64,000 bases of DNA from Flammeovirga pectinis (GCF_003970675.1 NZ_CP034562.1:3756001-3820000); one strand, 5' to 3'; numbered from the stretch's first letter, positions 1 to 9,234 are shown. The notes: a model not told the origin generated them from the letters alone. Made by a program: numbers and translations.

Positions 1-183
1 AAAAGGAGAATGGAAAATTTTGACATTATTAAAACTTGCTGCAATTTCAAGCGACTTATCTGAAGATCCGTTATCTAAAATGATAACTTCTTCAAAACCA
101 AGTAAAGATTCTAAAGTTGCTCTTAATGATTTTTCTGCATCCTTTAAAATCATTACAGCAGATATATTACTAATTTGAGTCAT
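1..183 (-). CDS. Glycosyltransferase family 2, N-terminal part (cut by window edge)
   Basis: Only the first 61 codons lie in the window; the gene continues beyond base 1. The ATG is at 181-183. The fragment has the start of a GT-A fold: a beta strand (SAVMILKDAEKSL), then EEVIILDNGSSDKS, the nucleotide-sugar binding motif of GT2 enzymes, and the beginning of the next strand (NVKIFHS). The opening resembles WaaE/KdtX-type glucosyltransferases that modify the LPS core, but the acceptor specificity cannot be read from this piece. It starts 9 bp after the stop of the upstream MsbA-like gene on the same strand, so the two are probably co-transcribed, which fits a role in LPS or lipid-linked glycan assembly. 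The family call is firm; the exact role is inference. Confidence 0.8.
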   Translation of the reverse strand, partial: MTQISNISAVMILKDAEKSLRATLESLLGFEEVIILDNGSSDKSLEIAASFNNVKIFHSPF

Positions 184-192
184 ATAGTTATC

Positions 193-2031
193 CTATTTAG
201 AATATTCCTGCATTTCTTGTAACCTCTTATACATACCATTTTCAACGGCCATCAAGTCTACATGGGTTCCTTCTTCCACTACTTGACCTTCTTTGATAAC
301 TAAAATCTTATCTGCCTCTTGAATAGTAGATAAACGGTGGGCAATTACAAGTACTGTACGACCTTTCATTAAATGCTGAATTGCATCTTGTACTAACTTT
401 TCAGATTCAGTATCTAAAGCTGATGTAGCTTCGTCTAGAATTAATATATCTGGGTTTTTAAGAATTGCTCTTGCTATACTTAAACGTTGCTTTTGCCCTC
501 CAGATAATTTTGAACCTCTATCACCAATAACAGAATTGTATCCCTCTTCTGTTTTAATAATAAACTCATGTGCATTGGCAATTTTAGCGGCTTTCTCTAC
601 TTCTTCTAAAGTAGTTTCTGTACCAAATGCTATGTTATTATATATTGTATCATTAAACAAAATAGATTCTTGCGTTACAATACCCATATGAGACCTTAAA
701 GAACTTAAAGTATAATCTTTAACATCATGTCCATCAATTTCAATTTCTCCTGATCTTGGATCATAGAATCTAGGTATTAAATCTGCCAAAGTAGATTTCC
801 CTCCACCAGAAGGACCTACTAAAGCTAACATCTTACCTTTTTCTAATTTAAAGTTGATATCCTTTAATACATCTTTATCTTCATAACCAAAGCTTACACC
901 TTTAAACTCAATGCCTTTTTCAAATTTATCTAATGATTTAGCATCAGGTTTATCTTTAATTTTTGGCTCTGTATCTAATAATTCAAAAATACGCTCTGTT
1001 GCAGCCATACCTCTCTGAATACTACTTAAATTACCTGATATTGCTTTTACAGGATTCAATACTTGAGTAAACAAGACAAGATATGCCATAAATTCAGAGG
1101 CTGTTAGTGTAGCATCTTCAGACAATACAATTGTACCACCTAAATAAAGTAAGATACCTACAAAGAAAACACCAAGAACTTCTGATAATGGAGAAGCTAA
1201 TTCTCTTTTAGATGCAAAATCTCTAAATGCTTTAACATAACCTTGATTAAACTTTTCAAAAGATGACGATACGTATTTATCTGCATTAAAACCTTTTACC
1301 ACACGCATACCAACAATTGTTTCGTCAAGTACTCCTAAAAGTGAACCTGATATATCTTGTAAATTATGTGATACTTGCTTTAATTTTTTTGCAATCAAAC
1401 CAATTGATATACCCGATACTGGTAATATCAAGAAAACAAACATTGTCATCTTTGGAGAGATATAGATTAATGTTGAGAAAAAGATCACCAACATAATTGG
1501 GTCTTTTATAAAGGTTACTAATGCTCCAAAGGCATTCTCAGATTCTGTTACATCTGTAGTTGACCTCGCCATTATATCACTTTTTCTAGAATTAGTTAAG
1601 TAACCAATATCTAATGATAATACTCTCTGGAAAACACTTGTTCTTAAAGAGGCTATGGTCGTTCTTCTATAATTTTCTGCAAGTCTTCTTTCTATATATC
1701 TAAATACATTGGTAAATAATGATGCTAAAAATGTGAATAAACAAATAAGCATCAAAGCACTTAATTTACCTTTCTCCAACATTAAAATACCAAACTCTTG
1801 ATAAGTATATTCTTTTATGAATTCCATATTAAAATGAAAATCATTTAAAGTCAATAATTTTTCAGGTATTTCAAATGACTTTTCACTATTAAATAATATA
1901 TCTAACAATGGAATCATTAAACCAAAATTAAGTAAGCTAAATACACTCATAAAAAGTGTAACAAAGAAGTACGGAACTAAGAATGATGGTAAATTACCTG
2001 TAAAGGTTAAAAGTCTTTTATATATTTTCAT
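193..2031 (-). CDS. msbA: MsbA-type ABC exporter (lipid/LPS flippase), membrane domain fused to ATPase
   Basis: This 612-residue half-transporter has an N-terminal membrane domain (about residues 15-320, six predicted helices) and a C-terminal ATPase. The ATPase is complete: Walker A GPSGGGKST at 405-413, signature LSGGQKQR near 510, Walker B ILILDEATSALD with the catalytic Glu, and the switch His in VIAHRLS. Such proteins work as homodimers and move lipid A-core or other amphiphiles across the inner membrane. Full length and canonical motifs fit MsbA, but Bacteroidota carry several paralogues, so the substrate is inferred from the glycosyltransferase 9 bp downstream. A TATATTTG-like -7 element lies about 46 bp before the ATG. 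Unlike the second exporter at 13847, its Walker B Glu is intact. Confidence 0.85.
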   Translation of the reverse strand: MKIYKRLLTFTGNLPSFLVPYFFVTLFMSVFSLLNFGLMIPLLDILFNSEKSFEIPEKLLTLNDFHFNMEFIKEYTYQEFGILMLEKGKLSALMLICLFTFLASLFTNVFRYIERRLAENYRRTTIASLRTSVFQRVLSLDIGYLTNSRKSDIMARSTTDVTESENAFGALVTFIKDPIMLVIFFSTLIYISPKMTMFVFLILPVSGISIGLIAKKLKQVSHNLQDISGSLLGVLDETIVGMRVVKGFNADKYVSSSFEKFNQGYVKAFRDFASKRELASPLSEVLGVFFVGILLYLGGTIVLSEDATLTASEFMAYLVLFTQVLNPVKAISGNLSSIQRGMAATERIFELLDTEPKIKDKPDAKSLDKFEKGIEFKGVSFGYEDKDVLKDINFKLEKGKMLALVGPSGGGKSTLADLIPRFYDPRSGEIEIDGHDVKDYTLSSLRSHMGIVTQESILFNDTIYNNIAFGTETTLEEVEKAAKIANAHEFIIKTEEGYNSVIGDRGSKLSGGQKQRLSIARAILKNPDILILDEATSALDTESEKLVQDAIQHLMKGRTVLVIAHRLSTIQEADKILVIKEGQVVEEGTHVDLMAVENGMYKRLQEMQEYSK

Positions 2032-2076
2032 ATGCCCTTAAAGCTTTTTTATCAGCCAATAAAATTATAATTTCAA

Positions 2077-2084
2077 CAAATGTA
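2077..2084 (-). promoter_or_regulatory. Candidate -7 element for msbA
   Basis: On the minus strand this reads TACATTTG, a match to the Bacteroidota sigma-A -7 consensus TAnnTTTG, 46 bp upstream of the msbA ATG. No clear -33 TTG was found at the usual spacing, so the call rests on the -7 element alone. Confidence 0.4.
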
Positions 2085-2149
2085 ATCATTGAAATTATAA
2101 TCGTTGCTACTTAATCGCTAGATAATAACATCTATTTCAAAGTCTTTAC

Positions 2150-2157
2150 TATTTTTG
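2150..2157 (+). promoter_or_regulatory. Candidate -7 element for the oxidoreductase at 2178
   Basis: TATTTTTG matches TAnnTTTG and ends 20 bp before the ATG at 2178. With the element at 2077-2084 it makes 2032-2177 a divergent promoter region. No good -33 box is seen. Confidence 0.4.
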
Positions 2158-2177
2158 ATATCTAAATAATAAAAAAT

Positions 2178-2834
2178 ATGAATAATCGAATTGCATTAAT
2201 TATTGGTAGTACTGGTTTGATAGGTAAAAATATTGTTACGTTGCTTACAGAAAATGAGCAATACGATAAAATAATTTCAATTACTAGAAGACCTTTAGGT
2301 ATTAGCCACCCTAAACTTTCCGAAGTAATTACAAATTTCGAGAACCTTACTACTCTAGAATTATCAACAGATATTGATGTTGCTTTTTGCTGCTTAGGAA
2401 CTACAATGAAACAAGCAGGTTCTAAAGAGGCTTTTTATAAAGTTGATCATACCTTTATTATTGATTTTTTTAAATTAGCTAAACGTTATAATGTTAAGAA
2501 TAGCTTGGTAGTATCTTCTATGGGAGCTGATAAACACTCTTTTATTTATTATAACAAAGTAAAAGGAGAAACAGAATATGCTTTAATGAACCTTGGTTTA
2601 CCTGTACTAAATATATTTCAACCTTCGTTATTAATAGGAAACAGAGAAGAATCTCGCTTTGGAGAAGATCTAGGAAAAGTTTTCAATCAATTTCTTAGCC
2701 CAATTATTCCAAAAAAATACAAAGGTATTGAAGGTATAACTGTCGCAAAAGCTATGATTAGTCAAGCTGCTCTTATTCCCTCTAAAAAAGTTTCATTTTT
2801 TACTTCAGACCAAATACAGGAGTTAGGTAAGTAA
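2178..2834 (+). CDS. NAD(P)-binding Rossmann oxidoreductase (HTATIP2/TIP30-like)
   Basis: A 218-residue short-chain, atypical SDR-type protein. The dinucleotide-binding GSTGLIG is at residues 10-16, followed by the second-strand motif SITRRPL and the conserved CCLGTTMKQAGSKEAFYKVD block that marks the NAD-dependent epimerase/HTATIP2-like branch. VVSSMGAD (about 112-119) and a Tyr-x-x-x-Lys-like YYNKVKGE near 124-131 complete the fold. These small proteins bind NADPH; their substrates in bacteria are mostly unknown, so no reaction is assigned. The gene stands between the msbA unit (divergent) and an outer-membrane protein gene 46 bp downstream on the same strand, with which it may share a transcript. 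Confidence 0.8.
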   Translation: MNNRIALIIGSTGLIGKNIVTLLTENEQYDKIISITRRPLGISHPKLSEVITNFENLTTLELSTDIDVAFCCLGTTMKQAGSKEAFYKVDHTFIIDFFKLAKRYNVKNSLVVSSMGADKHSFIYYNKVKGETEYALMNLGLPVLNIFQPSLLIGNREESRFGEDLGKVFNQFLSPIIPKKYKGIEGITVAKAMISQAALIPSKKVSFFTSDQIQELGK

Positions 2835-2880
2835 CATTTTACCCTAAACTCCTCTTTAATTCTACACTTTACTGACTACT

Positions 2881-5337
2881 ATGACTTCTAAACTTCTTAT
2901 ATATAGTGCTATTGCCTCTTTTTGTATATCAATTTTGAGTATTACAAATGGATTAGCACAACATAAAACTCCCAATGTAAACCCTGCTACGGATAAACAT
3001 TGGGCTTTAACAGTTTTTGGAGGAACAAGTAATTATTTTGGTGATTTGACTTCTAAAGCATCTCCATTTTCTGTTAATTCTGCTTTAACTAGTGGAAGTT
3101 TTGGTTTTGGTTATGAAAAGCGATTTTCTCATCGTTTTGTATTAAGAGGCGAGTTCTCTTGGGCAAGAATTAAAGGTGATGATGCACAAACAGCATCTAT
3201 AGGTAGTTTTGAATACGATAGGAATTTATCTTTTAGAAATGATATTTACCAACTTTCAGCGCTCGCACAATTTGATTTAATTCCTCATTATGGTCATTAC
3301 TCAGAGAGAAAACGGTTTACACCTTATCTATTAACGGGTTTAACTACATTTCTTCATACCCCAAAAGGAAAAACAACTGCAGAATATGGTAGTACTTGGG
3401 TAGATCTTTCTTCTTTAGGGACAGAAGGACAAGGAAATGAAAACACCAGAAAGAAATATAATAAAGTAGGTATTGCTGTTCCTTTTGGTCTTGGTGTAAA
3501 TATAAAAGTGACCGATAGAATGGATGTTGGTCTTGAATGGATTACAAGATTTACTTTTACAGATTATTTAGACGATGTAAGTAAAAATTATGCTGGTGAT
3601 GCTTCGTTTGGAAATAATCAATTAGCCGCCGCAATGGCAGATCGCTCACAAGAAAGTAGTGCAGTATTAACCGGTCAACCTAGACAAGTACCTACTTACA
3701 AATTTGGACCTGGAGATAAAAGAGGCAGTAATAATAAAAGAGATGGGTATTCTAACTTTCTCATAAAAGTCAGGTATATTTTGTCTAAAAATGAAGCTCC
3801 TAATAAATTATCGTGGCTCCATAAAAACAGCGAACAATACAATACAATAGGTGTTCATTCTGATAAATTAGCGAACTCCACTCGTGATATTTCTGAATTT
3901 GATAAATATAAAAGTCGATATACAATTCAAAATTTAGCAATAAATACAGAAGGTTCAGAACGTTCTCCAAACTTCTATCATGATGGGTTAATTTATGCTA
4001 CTGATAGGAACGATAGAAAACACTTTAATAAAGCAACTAGAAAATCATATTATAACTTCTATTACGCCCCATTAGCAGATCTTTATAAAAATGAACAGAC
4101 AAGGCCCGTTAATATTGAAAATGATGACCTAAAAAAGTACCATCATCATTCAGCCTATCAAATTAATGATACTCAAATTATTACAACGCTTTATTCTTCA
4201 GACCTACCTAGTCAGAAAGTAGCACAACACAAACTATTTTTAATTGATATTTTAGGAGAAAACATTTGGGCTGAAGCAATAGAGTTACCTTTTAATAACG
4301 AACATTACTCTATATCAGAGCCTACTATCAGTAAAGACGGTACCACAATGTACTTTGTATCTGATATGAAAGGCGGATATGGTGGTACTGATATTTATGT
4401 TAGTTACAGATATAAAGAACAATGGACCTATCCTATAAATCTTGGGGGTATAGTTAATACTTCCGGTGATGAAGTTTCTCCTTTTTTACATGATGATGGT
4501 ACCTTATATTTTGCATCAAATGGTCATAAAGGAATGGGTGGTTTAGACCTATTTGAAACAATTGCTAAAGATGATAAAATATTTGCCGTTACAAACCTAG
4601 GTAGTCCTATCAACTCACCTTATGATGACTTCGGATTACTACTTAATAAAGTAAAAAGAATTGGTTATTTCACCTCTAATAGAGTTGGTGGTAAAGGAGG
4701 AAACGACATTTATCAACTTAACGTAAATGAAATTAATGTTTCAAGAATGCTAACCGATGAACACGAAAACCTATTTGTTGTTGAGGAGATGAAATTAAAA
4801 GGAAAAGTGATTTCTAAAGATACTAGAACTGCTTTACCTAAAATTTTAGTGAGTCTAAAAAATACAGAAACCAATGCATTAATCACAAAGCGTACAGATA
4901 AAAATGGTGTTTTTGAATTTGATGTCTCAAACGAATCTAACTATGAGATATTCCCTTCTGCATTTGGCTATAAAAGAATGAAACCTACCAAAATATCTAC
5001 TGTTGGTGTATTTGGGGTTGATGAAATAACAAAAACACTTCTTATAGCACCTCTTGCTAAAAAAGTAAAACTTTACGGGCAGGTAACAAATAAACAGACA
5101 GGTGAGTTATTAAAGAATATTGAACTTGTTTTTATATCTCCTAATGAAGACGAAAACATTTATGTAAAATCTGATGGTGAAGGTAATTACAGTATGGAAA
5201 TCAACAAGGATAAAAAGTACTTCTTCTTTGTAGAGGAAGATGGATTCCTCCAAAAAAACTATGCTATACCAGATCTTTCAAAATTTAGATCAGTTTCTTC
5301 TATGAAATATAACATAAGGTTAGCCCCTAAAGAATAA
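2881..5337 (+). CDS. Modular outer-membrane protein: DUF6089 barrel, PD40 propeller repeats, two CNA-B-like domains
   Basis: An 818-residue exported protein. Residues 1-27 are a signal peptide ending at GLAQ. About 35-300 is a DUF6089-type beta-barrel (WALTVFGGTSNYFGDL opening). About 345-620 carries PD40/WD40-like beta-propeller blades, seen as repeats of SPNFYHDGLIYATDR, EPTISKDGTTMYFVSD and EVSPFLHDDGTLYFASN with GG-D-Y/L signatures between them. Two carboxypeptidase-regulatory (CNA-B-like) domains follow near 635-710 and 730-800. PorE and related T9SS or OmpA-family proteins share propeller, regulatory domain and a peptidoglycan-binding OmpA tail, but this protein stops right after the second regulatory domain and has no OmpA domain. 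It likely sits in the outer membrane with a large soluble part. A bidirectional terminator overlaps its stop codon. Confidence 0.75.
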   Translation: MTSKLLIYSAIASFCISILSITNGLAQHKTPNVNPATDKHWALTVFGGTSNYFGDLTSKASPFSVNSALTSGSFGFGYEKRFSHRFVLRGEFSWARIKGDDAQTASIGSFEYDRNLSFRNDIYQLSALAQFDLIPHYGHYSERKRFTPYLLTGLTTFLHTPKGKTTAEYGSTWVDLSSLGTEGQGNENTRKKYNKVGIAVPFGLGVNIKVTDRMDVGLEWITRFTFTDYLDDVSKNYAGDASFGNNQLAAAMADRSQESSAVLTGQPRQVPTYKFGPGDKRGSNNKRDGYSNFLIKVRYILSKNEAPNKLSWLHKNSEQYNTIGVHSDKLANSTRDISEFDKYKSRYTIQNLAINTEGSERSPNFYHDGLIYATDRNDRKHFNKATRKSYYNFYYAPLADLYKNEQTRPVNIENDDLKKYHHHSAYQINDTQIITTLYSSDLPSQKVAQHKLFLIDILGENIWAEAIELPFNNEHYSISEPTISKDGTTMYFVSDMKGGYGGTDIYVSYRYKEQWTYPINLGGIVNTSGDEVSPFLHDDGTLYFASNGHKGMGGLDLFETIAKDDKIFAVTNLGSPINSPYDDFGLLLNKVKRIGYFTSNRVGGKGGNDIYQLNVNEINVSRMLTDEHENLFVVEEMKLKGKVISKDTRTALPKILVSLKNTETNALITKRTDKNGVFEFDVSNESNYEIFPSAFGYKRMKPTKISTVGVFGVDEITKTLLIAPLAKKVKLYGQVTNKQTGELLKNIELVFISPNEDENIYVKSDGEGNYSMEINKDKKYFFFVEEDGFLQKNYAIPDLSKFRSVSSMKYNIRLAPKE

Positions 5338-5380
5338 AAAACAGCCTCTGATTTCTAGAAAATCAGAGGCTGTTTTTTTA
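5336..5380. terminator. Bidirectional intrinsic terminator
   Basis: A perfect 14-bp stem (5341-5354 with 5360-5373, 5-nt loop) is flanked by an A-run on the left and a T-run on the right. It can end both the plus-strand gene stopping at 5337 and the minus-strand operon stopping at 5393. Confidence 0.9.
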
Positions 5381-5392
5381 TGTTATTTCAAT

Positions 5393-6454
5393 TTAATAGT
5401 TCAATTTAAAATCTTTAATTCTTAATAAACTACCCACACCTCCAGATTTTAAATCGGCACCTTCAGCACTAGACGAAAAAACTACAATTATATGTGTAGG
5501 TCTAGCATTCGTTTCTGGATAAAATCCATTTTCAGGTAACTCGTCTTTCGTTTCAGAAGGCATCATGTAATCTTCAAAAGAACTTTCACCAAGTACAATA
5601 GGTACTGTTATTTCAGTCCATTCTGTTACAGTTTCATCACTTCTTGGCATCCAGCCGGTTCCAAGTCTGTACCTCTTTCCATCTTCTCTAACTTGCAATA
5701 AAACGTAAATATCAGATTTATCAATTACAGAAGTAGCCCCACTAGGAGTATAAGATTGAGGTTCATATTGATATGAAGCCGTGAAACTTATTGGTTTACT
5801 AGTAAAATTATAACCAAAATCTATTTGAACATCTGCAATTCCACTTCCTTGAATATCACCAACAAATAATGACCCTGCAGCCAAAATACCTAATGTACTC
5901 TTTGTTTCAAGTTGTGCATACTCTGGATTATCAAATGATGGCATTGGTACTAAAGTTCTAGGATATGTTGGAAAAGAAACATCTGCAGCTCCTTTATCAC
6001 CAGAACGCCAAGGTGAACTACTTAAATCGTTACCTGGTAAAAAGTAACTATTTTTTCCTGTTCCTTGCTCAAACCAAGTTAAAAAATTAGAAAAAGGTAT
6101 TTGATTCTCTGATTCCTTAATTGTTACTTTCCATTGTTCAGAACCTCCATCTTCAGCAGTTACTAAATAATTTACAGTATCCAGGAAATTTTGTTTTTCT
6201 CCTACTCCTGGATTAATTATAGACAAACTAGAAGTTGTAATTGAAGTTGGTGCTAAACTAGACCTATCTACTGTACTATCAAGAGGTACCTTTATAATTC
6301 TATTAATAGAGTCTATTTCACTAGTTCCTGATTGCTGTTCTAACTCAAATGCCAAAATTTCAGCTTTTGGAGACAACCCAAAATAATCCCAATCTATACA
6401 AGAAGTCATTAAAACTGCTAAGACTCCTAAAGTTATTAATTTTAATATTTTCAT
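5393..6454 (-). CDS. PCMD-domain surface lipoprotein
   Basis: A 353-residue lipoprotein. The signal peptide ends in the lipobox LMTSC (Cys19). Residues about 30-105 form an Ig-like, DUF5018-type domain (AEILAFELEQQSG ... WKVTI). From about 120 to the end is the PCMD (putative carbohydrate metabolism) domain, recognised by TWFEQGTGKNSYFLPG, the long beta-rich stretch with GDIQGSG, and the terminal LLRIKDFKLNY. PCMD is a beta-jelly-roll thought to bind glycans in Bacteroidota, but its ligand is unknown. The gene is last in a four-gene minus-strand operon, 15 bp after a beta-barrel gene, suggesting a partner at the cell surface. It is followed by a strong terminator. Confidence 0.8.
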   Translation of the reverse strand: MKILKLITLGVLAVLMTSCIDWDYFGLSPKAEILAFELEQQSGTSEIDSINRIIKVPLDSTVDRSSLAPTSITTSSLSIINPGVGEKQNFLDTVNYLVTAEDGGSEQWKVTIKESENQIPFSNFLTWFEQGTGKNSYFLPGNDLSSSPWRSGDKGAADVSFPTYPRTLVPMPSFDNPEYAQLETKSTLGILAAGSLFVGDIQGSGIADVQIDFGYNFTSKPISFTASYQYEPQSYTPSGATSVIDKSDIYVLLQVREDGKRYRLGTGWMPRSDETVTEWTEITVPIVLGESSFEDYMMPSETKDELPENGFYPETNARPTHIIVVFSSSAEGADLKSGGVGSLLRIKDFKLNY

Positions 6455-6469
6455 AATTCAGTTTACAAT

Positions 6470-7198
6470 TTAGAAGTAGTAAGCAACAGCTAATTTGATT
6501 TGTAATAGGTTAACTTTAAAATTTAAATCAAAGTCTGTTCTTTGACTTTCTTCTGTATAATTAGTAGTACTTTGTTGATGATCCATTTCTAAACCTAATA
6601 ACCCAACTGAAGCTTCAAAAGCAAAACCATCCATAATAAAGGCTGCCAAACCAGGCTGAATACCAATACCCAATGTTACTCTATCTGTTTTCGTTTTTGT
6701 TAATGCTGAAGCCGTTTCATTTTGCTTTAATGTAGTCCCAAAACCCACTTGAAGTGATGTCTGATTAAAGATACTGAATCGTCTATTTTTAGATAAAGGA
6801 ATATAATTTCTTATAAAAGGAGCAATATAATAACCATGAGATATAGATTTTAAATGATTATCTTCTCCGTTAGCAGAATACCTTTCATTTTTGTTACTAC
6901 TGCTATAAGAAAACTCTAAACCAGTCATAAAAAAATCTTTGATAAAATAACCTCCTTGAACACCTACTTCAAAATGACCATTATCTTGATAATGTAATTG
7001 GCGAATAAACTGATCTTCATTTTCTGCAGAACTAGAAGACAGTTGTAACGTTAAGGACGTATACCACTGGCCTTTATTTTGATTCTTATTAAAATCTAAG
7101 TCCCTAGGATCTACATCAGGCTTCGTCTTTAAACTATCTTGTGCAAAAGATAGTGATACTATCATTGATAGCATCAAGGGTAATAATAGTTTGTACAT
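6470..7198 (-). CDS. Outer-membrane beta-barrel protein
   Basis: A 242-residue protein with a signal peptide (residues 1-19, cleavage after SFAQ) and alternating polar/aromatic strands typical of a small 8-10 strand barrel, e.g. YFIKDFFMTGLEFSYSS, RFSIFNQTSLQVGFGT and the last strand LLQIKLAVAYYF, which ends in the aromatic Phe used for outer-membrane insertion. No enzyme motif is visible. It lies between the DUF6048 barrel gene (45 bp upstream) and the PCMD lipoprotein gene (15 bp downstream), all on the minus strand. Its role is unknown; a structural or porin-like function as part of this surface operon is an inference. Confidence 0.75.
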   Translation of the reverse strand: MYKLLLPLMLSMIVSLSFAQDSLKTKPDVDPRDLDFNKNQNKGQWYTSLTLQLSSSSAENEDQFIRQLHYQDNGHFEVGVQGGYFIKDFFMTGLEFSYSSSNKNERYSANGEDNHLKSISHGYYIAPFIRNYIPLSKNRRFSIFNQTSLQVGFGTTLKQNETASALTKTKTDRVTLGIGIQPGLAAFIMDGFAFEASVGLLGLEMDHQQSTTNYTEESQRTDFDLNFKVNLLQIKLAVAYYF

Positions 7199-7243
7199 AT
7201 GTAAATTGAATAAAAGAGAGTATTATAAATAAGAAGAGTAAAA

Positions 7244-8041
7244 TTATTTCTTTTTCTTAGCTCTAGGAGTAGTATACATTGGCCAGCATGGAATTCTATA
7301 CAATAGTCTATATTGGAAATTTAATCTAGATCTATTGTCTTTATTAAAATACCATCCTGGAATATCATTCTTTGTAATTACTGTTGGAGGGAAATCCTTT
7401 TTAATGGTATAAGCAAAACCAAAATCAGCAGTTAATCCTTTATATATAGCTAGTTTTAAACTAACCGTAACTTCATACCAATCAACATTAACATTCTTTT
7501 CAGTTAAATGCTTTAAGGTTGCTCCTTCTTCCCAATAACCATTACCACTACTATAATAATCAGCAGATTGATCAAAAGTAGAATTTGCATACTTAAAGCC
7601 AAATGTAAGGCCACTTGATTTTGAAGATTTTTTCATTACATTATATTCCAAACCATAACGATAAAAACTTCCATTACTATTATAATTAAAAAAATTTGAA
7701 TTAATATTAGTTCTAGTTCTATCCATTTGCCCATATTCCATTGTTACATAGAAAGCATTTCTGATCATTAAATCACCATATAAAGTATATGCGTTCATTT
7801 CATTATCAAACGCTGACTGCATTAATGGGCGCATATCTACTCCAAGGCGAACAGCTGACAACACAAAAAAACCTGATCCTTTAGGTTCTCCTTTTTTATT
7901 TAAGGGCCAAGGTTCTCCTACAATAGCAGAGGTATCTTGCATAACCCCAGAAGAATCTGATGCTAGGTTGGTTTGTTCTTGAGCAAAAAGAGAAAAATGT
8001 ATGCTCAAGATAAAGAAACAGCATTGTATCAAAAACCTCAT
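7244..8041 (-). CDS. DUF6048-like outer-membrane beta-barrel protein
   Basis: A 265-residue protein if translation starts at the ATG at 8039-8041, which opens a good signal peptide (MRFLIQCCFFILSIHFSLFAQ). The frame is open further to 8080, but that extension overlaps the upstream gene and would bury the signal peptide, so the inner start is preferred; it follows the upstream stop by 4 bp. The region GSGFFVLSAVRLGVDMRPL, the YGDLMIRNAFYVTMEYG strand and GSFYRYGLEYNVM match the DUF6048 family of Bacteroidota, whose genes are often next to DUF6452 genes, as here. The C-terminus is lysine-rich (RAKKKK). The family's function is unknown. The family name is given from memory of the pattern and should be confirmed by profile search. 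Confidence 0.7.
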   Translation of the reverse strand: MRFLIQCCFFILSIHFSLFAQEQTNLASDSSGVMQDTSAIVGEPWPLNKKGEPKGSGFFVLSAVRLGVDMRPLMQSAFDNEMNAYTLYGDLMIRNAFYVTMEYGQMDRTRTNINSNFFNYNSNGSFYRYGLEYNVMKKSSKSSGLTFGFKYANSTFDQSADYYSSGNGYWEEGATLKHLTEKNVNVDWYEVTVSLKLAIYKGLTADFGFAYTIKKDFPPTVITKNDIPGWYFNKDNRSRLNFQYRLLYRIPCWPMYTTPRAKKKK

Positions 8042-8045
8042 ATTT

Positions 8046-9005
8046 TTAATTATATAGTTTGACATTTGGCCAATCTGCATTTGTATTTATTACTTGACGA
8101 TCTATCTGCATTTTCTTAAAAATTGGACCATTTGGAAAAATAAATTCAATATCTTGTTTCCCTCCAGATTCTAATTTTAAATCACCAATTCCATTTAAGA
8201 AAATACAACCTGTTTCATCATCACTAATAGTTGTCTTTGCATTAAAAACTACCTTCATTTGTTGCGTTAATATATCAACATTATTCTCTGTATATTCAAA
8301 TTCGAAAGTAGTAGTTCTAGTTCCTTCAACAGGTAAAAAAACAGTACTAAAGTTATCTCCTGATGTATATAGGGGATCATTTGCTTTTCCTACAATATGA
8401 ATAGACTTAAACCTCATCGTCTTTGGCTCTCCTGTATCATTATTAAAAAATGACACAACCAAATTTCTACTAGGTGATTTAGATGATGCATCACAAATAT
8501 CTAACAGAAATTGAATATTTTCATTCGCTGTATCCGCAGAGACTATTGAATTTACAACAATTACGGAATCAAACAAAGCTCCTTTTACTCCAGAGTAAGA
8601 ACCAGTTCCTTCTTTATTAGGATCTCTTGATACACCTAAACCGATCAATTGTTCATAAGCTCCACAATCTGGACCATTTACATTTACAGAACTTTCGTAG
8701 TCTATATATGTTGTATCTGCTAAACCTTTAGCAGCAAAAGAAAAACCAGTCTGACGTGTAGTTATTTTTAATGGCAATAAATATTTGCCATTACTCATAG
8801 GAGGTATATCAATACCTCCAATTCCTGAAACAGATTCAAAATTAATTGTTTTTAAAGGTTGATCAGGATTATTTTTATCATAAAAAGCACCAACTGCATA
8901 CGATGACGGATTTGAATAAGGATCACAATCACGACAAGAAGGTAGGCTAAAAAATATAGATAGAGGTATTAAACATAATAAACCTCGTTTGATTGACAAT
9001 TTCAT
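8046..9005 (-). CDS. DUF6452-like lipoprotein
   Basis: A 319-residue lipoprotein, first gene of the minus-strand operon. The signal peptide ends in the lipobox SLPSC (Cys24), followed by a cysteine-rich start (CRDCDPYSNPSSYAVGAFYD), the hallmark of the DUF6452 family: Cys pairs, then a strand describing a beta-sandwich. LKITTRQTGFSFAAKG and FEFEYTENNVDILTQQMKVVF are further beta strands. Length is greater than typical short DUF6452 proteins (about 160), the rest being an unrecognised beta-rich domain. It is 4 bp from the DUF6048-like barrel gene, the partner family in other Bacteroidota. The joint role of the pair is not known; a surface-exposed complex is inferred. Confidence 0.65.
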   Translation of the reverse strand: MKLSIKRGLLCLIPLSIFFSLPSCRDCDPYSNPSSYAVGAFYDKNNPDQPLKTINFESVSGIGGIDIPPMSNGKYLLPLKITTRQTGFSFAAKGLADTTYIDYESSVNVNGPDCGAYEQLIGLGVSRDPNKEGTGSYSGVKGALFDSVIVVNSIVSADTANENIQFLLDICDASSKSPSRNLVVSFFNNDTGEPKTMRFKSIHIVGKANDPLYTSGDNFSTVFLPVEGTRTTTFEFEYTENNVDILTQQMKVVFNAKTTISDDETGCIFLNGIGDLKLESGGKQDIEFIFPNGPIFKKMQIDRQVINTNADWPNVKLYN

Positions 9006-9156
9006 AAGACAAATTTAATTACCAATTCTCAATTTAAAAGGATTATTCTATGTTAGATTCATTTTTATTAAATTATTCCATTCAATATAACATATGATCA
9101 AATACTTAATCAAAAAATATAATTGATAAAGCTAGATGTTATATTCAATTTTCGGC

Positions 9157-9189
9157 ATAAAAAAAGCTACTCCCCGAAAGAAGTAGCTT
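9157..9189 (-). terminator. Intrinsic terminator of the marR-fadN-fadA operon
   Basis: An 8-bp stem (9164-9171 with 9182-9189) is followed on the minus strand by a run of T residues (9157-9163). It lies about 45 bp after the thiolase stop codon. Confidence 0.8.
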
Positions 9190-9234
9190 CACCTGATAGC
9201 ATTTAAAATTGATTACTTTTAGAGCATCAATTAA

